A stretch of 13,556 nt of DNA, from contig NWUY0300015864.1 in NCBI GenBank assembly GCA_004151065.3, forward strand, positions 1 through 13,556. The letters are read 5' to 3'. The translations under genes were made by a program, and so were the position numbers. Each line of letters starts with the position of its first letter. The stretch's first letter is position 1. The notes under the pieces are model-generated. The model saw only the letters and a list, made by a program, of their open reading frames with translations. It searched no databases and was not told the origin of the DNA. Source of the DNA: Larix sibirica. Lineage: Eukaryota; Streptophyta; Pinopsida; Pinales; Pinaceae. This document shows positions 8,000 through 13,556 of this stretch, one piece after another.

Positions 8000-9523
8000 A
8001 TGTTGATGGACAATAACATGGACCTGGAAGGCATAGTGGCCTTATCAATTAAAGCCCTTGTTGGAAAATTTAGTTGCAAAGCTATGCAGTCGAAAAACAT
8101 TGTTGCTTGGGTTGGGGAAAAATGGGCCCCTATTATTGGGTACATACCAGACATTATTATCTTCACAAATGGATGGTACTGTTTCATATTCCGTAAGCAA
8201 GTTCATTCGTCCCTCATTCTTTCGAAAACTTGGATTCATGGAAATGGTAGCCTAATGTTGAAACTGTGGTATATGGGATTCGACCTGGTTAAAGAAAGGG
8301 TGAGATTCAAACATTTATGGGTCCACTTACAAAACTTTCCCTTGCCGATGTGGAACCGCTCGACTTTCACTGCAGTTGTTAATCATTTGGGTCGTTTCAT
8401 TCATCTCTCAGATGAGATGCTCACTGGCATGGATCATCGTATTGGTAGGATTCTTGTGGAGATAGATATGCAAAGAGGCTTGCTGGAAACCCTGGAAATC
8501 TCATGGTGGGGGAAGATATATAGTCAACCCCTTGACTACTGGGGCCTCCCGTTTCGATGTGAGGAGGTGGGTCATCTCTGGTGACATTGTACACCTGGTA
8601 GTTCGGGATCTGATCCAGATGACTCAGCTGAGGATGTGCAGGCTTGGTTTTCTGAATATTTCCCTTCCTCCGATGAGGACTCACCCACTGGTTTGGATCC
8701 TATACACGATACACATCCCCCACAAGAGGACCATGTTTCAATACCTGGTTTATTCAATAAGTTAAAGTCCCTTGACCCTATCTTTGTTGGTCGGTTAACT
8801 GATTCTGAAATCTTGTTCATAAATTCATTAGAGGCTATAGGTGATCTCCTGGGTGAGGACTGGATCGGTGGTGGTCCATATTTCTATCAGGGTATTGAGA
8901 TATCTACTGAATCATCCCCTGGTGATTTGAATACAAATTTAGTAGATGCCATTGCCTCTAGTGATCCTCAACTGAACATTATTTCCCCTGTGCCTACTAG
9001 CCACATCTCATCTAACCATCTGAATATTGAGAAACCCTCATCTGCATCCCCGGCTCTGGCCATGCCCATCGTCTCGGGAATGGACCAATTAACTCCTAGG
9101 GCCTTTCCCTCCTATTCCTTGAGCATCCATCCGGGGGAGTCTCACATACACTCAATTCCTCGGCAGGTTGTGATCAGGCAGAGCATTTTGGTGCCTTCTT
9201 TCATCCTGAAGAAGGCCCCTCGTACTTGGATATGGTGAAAAAAAGCTCCTCTTACAACATACATTGGAAACAAGCATGTTTCTTTAGATGAGGCTAATCA
9301 GAAGTTTAATAAGAATCCTTTGTCCTCTGTTGACCATATTTATTCTTTGGGAGGTCGTAGCGCTGGGTTAGCAGAGGATTTCTCTCCTATCAAAACTAGG
9401 AGTGCTCGGAAACTATAGGTGGCTCCTTCTCCCAAAGATTTGGTGGCCATCTCCCCCAATAGTTCTTCTTCTTATTCCAGGACGCTTAGAGGCATGAAAG
9501 CCCTTGCACGGGTTAAGAAATGA
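8000..9523 (+). pseudogene. LINE ORF1 (DUF4283 and zinc-knuckle protein), broken
   Basis: ORF1 would have been the RNA-binding partner of the LINE ribonucleoprotein. One frame of about 507 codons runs from ATG 8000 to TGA 9521-9523, broken by TGA 8582-8584, TGA 9236-9238 and TAG 9416-9418. Residues about 10-110 match the DUF4283 pattern of plant LINE ORF1s (LVGKFSCKAMQ, then WAPIIGYIPD, then WVHLQNFPLPMWN). A CCHC knuckle should follow at PFRCEEVGHLW*HC: the first Cys, His and last Cys are visible. The second Cys is missing, apparently through a small deletion, and a stop falls inside. The remaining ~310 residues are Ser/Pro/Asp-rich with no known domain. ATG 8000 follows a stop at 7937-7939 in the same frame. 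A second ATG lies two codons later. The end overlaps ORF2 in ATGA (9520-9523). Confidence 0.82.
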
Positions 9524-10200
9524 TTTTTCTCTCTCTCAACATTAGAGGGATTGGGGGACATCAGAAAAGATTTGCCCTCAAGCGACTAATTGATTCTCGG
9601 CATCCGGATATTATCTTCTTACAAGAAACTATGTCTTCGGAGGAAAAGGCTAGGAATTTTTTCAAAGGTGTGAAAAGTGATTGGGTTGTGTGTGCTATGG
9701 GGGCAGTGGGATAGTCTAGGGGGCTTTTGTGTGCTTGGAACCCCTATTTATTTTCCCTCGAGGCCCATCATATATCCATGGGGATTTTGTTGTTCGATCA
9801 TCTTCGGGGACTCAGTGAGACTGTTAACATCATAAACGTATATGCTCCATATGTAGATAGGAAACTTTTTTGGCAAAATGTTCAGGCCGAGGGCTTCCTC
9901 AATCTAAAAAACTTGATTATTGCATGGGACTTTAATTTAGTTTTAAATGACTCTGAAGTCTGTGGGGTGGGGGCCAAGTTAGACCCTCTCTCCAACTATT
10001 TCCAACATACCTTTTCTTCAGTTGGGTTAGTTGATATTGCTCCTGGCACCTTAAAACTGACTTGGAATAATGGTCGAGTTGGTGAGAAGTTGGTATCTAA
10101 AAGACTCAACATATTTCTGATGGAGGATATTCTTACTTGCAAATTTTTCAGGTATCGCTCTTTGGTAGAGTATAACCCTATCTCGGATCATTGTCCTATT
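9520..10200 (+). pseudogene. ORF2 endonuclease domain (EEP/APE type)
   Basis: The apurinic-type endonuclease makes the first target nick. Numbering from ATG 9520, the conserved points are Asn7 in SLNIRG, Glu36 in FLQET, Tyr108 in INVYAP, Asp137 and Asn139 in WDFN, and Asp223-His224 in ISDHCP. Position 197, in KRLNIF, is Asn where the family has Asp (R-L-D). A stop replaces residue 65 (TAG 9712-9714), just before RGLLCAWNP. Most metal-binding residues are therefore visible, but the protein would be cut early. Confidence 0.83.
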
Positions 10201-10584
10201 TATTTGTTGATTGAAATGGCTCGGGAAAAGATTTCATATCCTTTCAAGTTCAACAACACATGGCTTCAAAATGAGGATTTCAATTCACTTGTCAAAGCGA
10301 CTTGGTTGTCGTATTCTGCTAATAGAACGACATGATTCCCCTTCTCATAATTTGGTCCAAAAATTGATCTTATTGAAGAGGAAGGTGGTGTTGTGGGAAA
10401 GGGCTGAAAAGTTGAAAGATGGGATGGAGTTGGCGGATATTCTCACAAAACCCTGCATTCTTCAAATCTGGCTGGAACTCTCAATGACCAGCAGATCGAC
10501 TCTCTCCAAGTCCTGGAACAACATAGATTATCTCTGCTTAAGAAGGATGAGGCTAGATGGCGCTTAAAAAGCTGAGCCATCTGG
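10201..10584 (+). pseudogene. ORF2 linker between endonuclease and RT, frameshifted
   Basis: The original frame reads FNNTWLQNEDFNSLVKATWL up to TGA 10333-10335. The expected coiled linker then continues one frame over with HNLVQKLILLKRKVVLWERA (about 10347-10406). Around 10440 it returns to the first frame with LNDQQIDSLQVLEQHRLSLL, then a TGA at 10573-10575 sits just before AIWLALGDQNNKFFHKFA. That phrase is the conserved lead-in to plant LINE RTs. Confidence 0.75.
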
Positions 10585-11860
10585 TTGGCATTGGGTGACC
10601 AAAATAATAAGTTTTTCCATAAATTTGCAGACAATAGGCATGTAATCAATGTTATTTGGTCTATTAATGGGGTGGATGGGTCAGTTATCACCTCACAGCA
10701 GGGCCTATCCACAGCATCTATCAGTCATTTTCACAAATACTACGATGAAGATATAAATGTATCTATTCATGATCAACTTCATGTTATTAAAGAATATTCA
10801 CGTTTTTTCTCAGCTGGTGAAGGTAAAGCAATCTTTTCTCCTGTTTCACTGGAGGAAATTCATAAGATTTTGCTGGGGTTTACTCGGGACAAGATCCCTG
10901 GGCCCAACGGTTGGACCACTGAGCTATTCTTGGCTTTCTTTGACATTATGGGAAACGATATTTCAGAGATGGTGGAAGAAACTAGACTAACTAGGCAAGT
11001 CTCAGTGGCCCTAAACTCTACATTCATAACACTAATTCCCAAATCTGCGTTGCCTTTGTCATTTGATGACTATCAACCTATATCATTATGCAATTTGGTC
11101 TATAAAATTATTGCTAAGGTCCTGGCAAATCTACTGAAACCGGTTCTTTCAAGGTGTATATTCGGTGAGCAGTTCGGGTTCTTGGAGAACCGACATATTC
11201 TTGATTCCATTGGGGTGGCCCAGGAGGCTTTTAACAGTATCAAGGTGAAGAAAAAGCAGGGTATTTCCCTTCAGCTGGATCTTTCTAGGGCTTATGATAA
11301 GGTTCACTAGGGGTTTTTAAAATTAGCCCTCATTCAAATTGGCCTGCCCTGGGGTACGACAAAATGGATGATGACCTACGTAAACTCTGTTCATTATGGG
11401 ATTATTATCAATGGCTCTTCGACTGATTTTTTTGCTTGTCCGCGTGGTCTCCGACAAGCTTGTCCATTGTCGCCACTCTTATTCCTAATTTTATGGACGG
11501 TATGAGCAGACTTATAAACAAATCTCTCTTGAATGTGGAGATTGGGGGTCTGTGGGTCTCCACACACTCGGTCATCACTCACCAACTCTTCATCAATGAT
11601 GTAATGTTATATGGTAATAACTCCCCGAATGATTGGCAGGTTTTAAAACTAATTCTCGCTCTCTTTTGCAAGGCGACTGGAATGGTCATTAGCTCTTCCA
11701 AATCAATCCTTTTGCAATATAATGTCGAAAAGTCTATTATGACGGAGATATCATTATTCTTTCCCTTCACTGTGAGGGACCTTGAGGAAGGAACTCTCTT
11801 TCTGGGCTACAGAATCAAACCGAACAATTATAAACCTTTGGATTGGTTTTGGCTTCTGCA
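10585..11860 (+). pseudogene. ORF2 reverse transcriptase domain, catalytically damaged
   Basis: RT motifs appear in order. DKIPGPNGWTTELF has Asn where the family has Asp (PGPDG). FITLIPK and DYQPISLCNLVYKIIAKVLA follow, with the Arg of R-P-I-S replaced by Gln. Motif A is LQLDLSRAYDKV, with its catalytic Asp kept at 11278-11280. Then TAG 11308-11310 falls where Trp is usual. Motif B, RGLRQACPLSPLLF (from 11443), has Ala-Cys instead of Gly-Asp. After the frameshift near 11490, motif C reads QLFINDVMLYG (11583-11615): the first Asp of the Asp-Asp pair is Asn (codon 11595-11597). Motif D region GMVISSSKS and motif E region LFLGYRI follow. Loss of a catalytic Asp in motif C, together with the stop, rules out activity. 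Confidence 0.85.
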
Positions 11861-12792
11861 ACGGTTTGATAGAAGGATTCATCTTTGGAGATGGAAGTGG
11901 CTCTCTATCAGGGGCAGGGTCACTCTTGTAAAATCGGTTTTACAAAACTTGGCGGTATACTGGATCTCTCTTTGCAGAATACCAAAGTCTATTCTTACTG
12001 GAATTAGAAGGAAAATCACAAATTTCATATGGTCTCGCAATGATAAAAGGAAAATTCATCTTAGCAATTGGCATAAAATCTCTTCCCCAAAGGCATTGGG
12101 GGGATGGTCACTAAAAAACATTTTTGTCTTCGCACAAGCTCTCCGAGCAAAATATTTGTGGAGAGTTCTTTCAGTGGACTGTCTGTGGCGGTCAATTATC
12201 AAGGACAATTATTTTAGGGGTAAATCCACAATTCAATGGCTTCGATCCCCCAATGGAAGCAGCAAGGGTGCTTCATGTATTTGGTATGGACTGCTTGCGG
12301 CTCTCCCTGTGATTAAAAAATGGATTGCATGGAAACCTGGGAATGGTCGCTCGATCTATCTTGGGGAGGACCCTATCATTGGAGGCCTGATCTCTTATAA
12401 ATTATCTCTCTTCCTGTTACATTTTCTACATTCGAGGGGGTATTTCAGGTTATCCCACGTGGCCGTATCTACTCATTCTCCTTTTGCTCCAACAGTGTGG
12501 CTCAGTGCTGAACAATTGGGATTAACAGGCAGTTTTTCCTTGGAATGGAGGGCATTTATCGATGGACTGAATCACGGTCTTATCAGGTTAAAGGAGATGG
12601 ACGACGTCCTCTTTTGGTCATGTAATACACAATATGGAGTACTTACTGCAAAACAGGCATATGACTCTATCTACGCAGAATCTCGGGGTATTCCATGCTG
12701 GTGGCACTTGCGGATTTGGAAGTGATCAATTCCTCCCAAACTGCATATCTTTTTGTGGCTCGTTTGGGTATTTTGGCAGCTGTATATCTGTT
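11861..12792 (+). pseudogene. ORF2 C-terminal region with truncated zf-RVT domain
   Basis: This region carries the usual plant LINE sequence after RT: WRWKWLSIRGRVTLVKSVLQ, ALGGWSLKNIFVFAQALRAK, then YGVLTAKQAYDSIY and PCWWHLRIWK. The last two introduce the zinc-binding zf-RVT domain. A TGA at 12723-12725 interrupts it, and the frame continues as SIPPKLHIFLWLVW. The Cys/His ligands that should come next are absent: T-rich 3' UTR-like sequence begins at about 12780-12792. A deletion of the ORF2 C-terminus into the 3' UTR is the simplest explanation. Confidence 0.75.
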
Positions 12793-13080
12793 TTGTAAAT
12801 ACTCCTTCCCTTTTGGGGTCTCTCTTTTCCTCTTTTTTCTTTCTCATCCTTTTAGCCTAGATCTTTGGATCGATGGAGGTTTGTACTTGGTGGACTTTGT
12901 TCATGGTTGGTCCTGTTATTGGGCTTCTAGGTGTCTCCGGTTTTTATTTTTCTTGGGGAGGTTGTGTTGCCTTGAAATGGATCCTCCCGGTACTGGCTAT
13001 CTTTTCCTCGCTAGATTATATGTATGGACTCTTTTTTATATATTTTCAATGAATATATAGCTATTTTTCTGTTAAAAAAA
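12793..13080 (+). other. LINE 3' UTR and poly(A) tail
   Basis: This is T/G-rich sequence with CAATGAATATATAG near 13048, an AATAAA-like signal, and an A7 run at 13074-13080 that ends the element. The poly(A) tail is what target-primed reverse transcription leaves. A frame across 12695-13060 is open only because the UTR is T-rich, and its hydrophobic translation should not be read as a membrane protein. Confidence 0.7.
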
Positions 13081-13556
13081 TGTTTGTAATGCAAACAACT
13101 ACAGGTGAAAGTAGGGGTTAGCAAATAGTTTGTTATCTAAACAAATTGGCTTCAGTGGATGTAAAGGTGTTTAATTTTAATAGAATATTTTAAAAAAGTA
13201 CGAGCTCTATACATTTTTATATCAGTAAAATGTGTAATTCTTATAATTTAGAATATAAATTTATTTTAATTTTACATACATGTAAAAATATTAATAGTTC
13301 TATTATATATTGATAATTGTGATAAAAATAAAAAATCATAATATATAAGAATGTTTATGTTATTATTATTGATTTTTATTTTCTTTATTTATTGAATGAA
13401 GAATTGTATTGAAAAGTTTTTACTTTATTTATTTATTGAATGAAAAATTGCAGAGATAAAGGTTAGTGCGATAGTGTTTTTTAGTCCCTGCCGTAGGTAG
13501 GAGACTATATGTTCCGGTTGTATCTATTAATTGCAATCAATATTTTTTTTTCTAAA
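13081..13556. other. AT-rich flank right of the LINE
   Basis: No open frame was recognised. Just after the tail, GTTTG-TAATG-CAAAC (13082-13096) forms a short inverted repeat. The rest is AT-rich. The last 70 bases (GTCCCTGCCGTAGGTAGGAG onward, ending in a T9 run) differ in composition and might be the edge of another element. Confidence 0.4.
13383..13450. repeat. Short direct repeat (CTTTATTTATTGAATGAA)
   Basis: CTTTATTTATTGAATGAAGA (13383-13402) recurs as CTTTATTTATTTATTGAATG (13423-13442), with an extra TATT, and both continue to AATTG. The copies start 40 bp apart, which suggests a local duplication in AT-rich DNA. Confidence 0.65.

Larger units (their letters stand above)
9520..12792 (+). 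pseudogene. LINE ORF2 (endonuclease-reverse transcriptase), broken
   Basis: ORF2 would have nicked genomic DNA and reverse-transcribed element RNA from the nick. The start is the ATG at 9520, immediately followed by the endonuclease N-terminal strand. The frame is interrupted by TAG 9712-9714, TGA 10333-10335, TGA 10573-10575 and TAG 11308-11310. A pair of compensating frameshifts lies near 10335 and 10440. A further shift at about 11488-11493, after RT motif B, is not reversed, and a TGA lies at 12723-12725. After that stop the frame still reads SIPPKLHIFLWLVW, the start of a zf-RVT domain, then loses similarity near 12770-12792. About 1090 codons remain, shorter than the usual ~1200-1350 of plant L1 ORF2s, because the C-terminus is missing. 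Domains are listed separately. Confidence 0.86.
7681..13080 (+). mobile_element. Degenerate L1-clade LINE (non-LTR retrotransposon)
   Basis: In order it has an uncertain 5' region, ORF1 with a DUF4283-like domain and a damaged CCHC knuckle, ORF2 with an apurinic-type endonuclease and reverse transcriptase, a T/G-rich 3' UTR and an A7 tail at 13074-13080. This is the architecture of plant L1-clade LINEs. The 3' end is clear, while the 5' boundary is a guess because no target-site duplication was found. Many stops, three ORF2 frameshifts and catalytic substitutions show that it is inactive. The stops are mostly explicable by single transitions. Confidence 0.85.

Noticed and set aside
7936-8684. 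Several minus-strand open frames
   Set aside because: They are antisense to LINE ORF1, whose plus-strand translation has a recognisable DUF4283-like pattern.
12695-13060. Open frame of 121 codons with a hydrophobic, membrane-like translation
   Set aside because: It lies in the T-rich 3' end of the LINE, and its start overlaps the ORF2 zf-RVT region in another frame. Hydrophobicity follows from T-rich codons.

Overview
The window looks like plant nuclear DNA, most likely intergenic and rich in transposons. It is AT-rich, and every recognisable coding stretch belongs to a decayed retrotransposon. The elements are plant types: a Ty3/gypsy-like LTR element whose primer-binding site resembles the plant initiator-tRNA-Met site, and an L1-type LINE whose ORF1 carries a DUF4283-like domain and a CCHC knuckle. 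I see no intact host gene, rRNA, tRNA or CRISPR array. The species cannot be named from the sequence. No new biological system could be supported.

Layout. 1-407: unassigned flank. 408-6268: one Ty3/gypsy-like element inserted on the minus strand, bounded by a 5-bp target-site duplication (TTAAC at 408-412 and 6264-6268). Read on the minus strand it consists of a 2651-bp 5' LTR (6263 down to 3613), a primer-binding site (3610-3599), a broken gag (3375 to about 2100), a protease plus the first part of pol (to 1487), and a 3' LTR cut down to 1074 bp (1486-413). One deletion appears to have removed RT, RNase H, integrase, the polypurine tract and 1577 bp of the 3' LTR. By eye the LTR copies are roughly 88% identical in a 200-bp sample, so the insertion is old. 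6269-6840: a diverged short repeat array that was probably the insertion target. 6841-7680: nothing recognised.

About 7681-13080: an L1-clade LINE on the plus strand. ORF1 (8000-9523) and ORF2 (9520 to about 12790) overlap in an ATGA. ORF2 keeps the order endonuclease, linker, reverse transcriptase and start of a zf-RVT domain, but has several stops, three frameshifts and catalytic substitutions. A T/G-rich 3' UTR and an A7 tail close it. 13081-13556: AT-rich flank with a small direct repeat.

Both elements look dead. In life the gypsy element would have encoded Gag for a cytoplasmic particle and Pol for reverse transcription and integration. The LINE would have encoded an RNA-binding ORF1 protein and an ORF2 protein that nicks DNA and primes reverse transcription at the target. 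Many of the lesions look like C-to-T or G-to-A transitions, which fits decay of methylated, silenced DNA.
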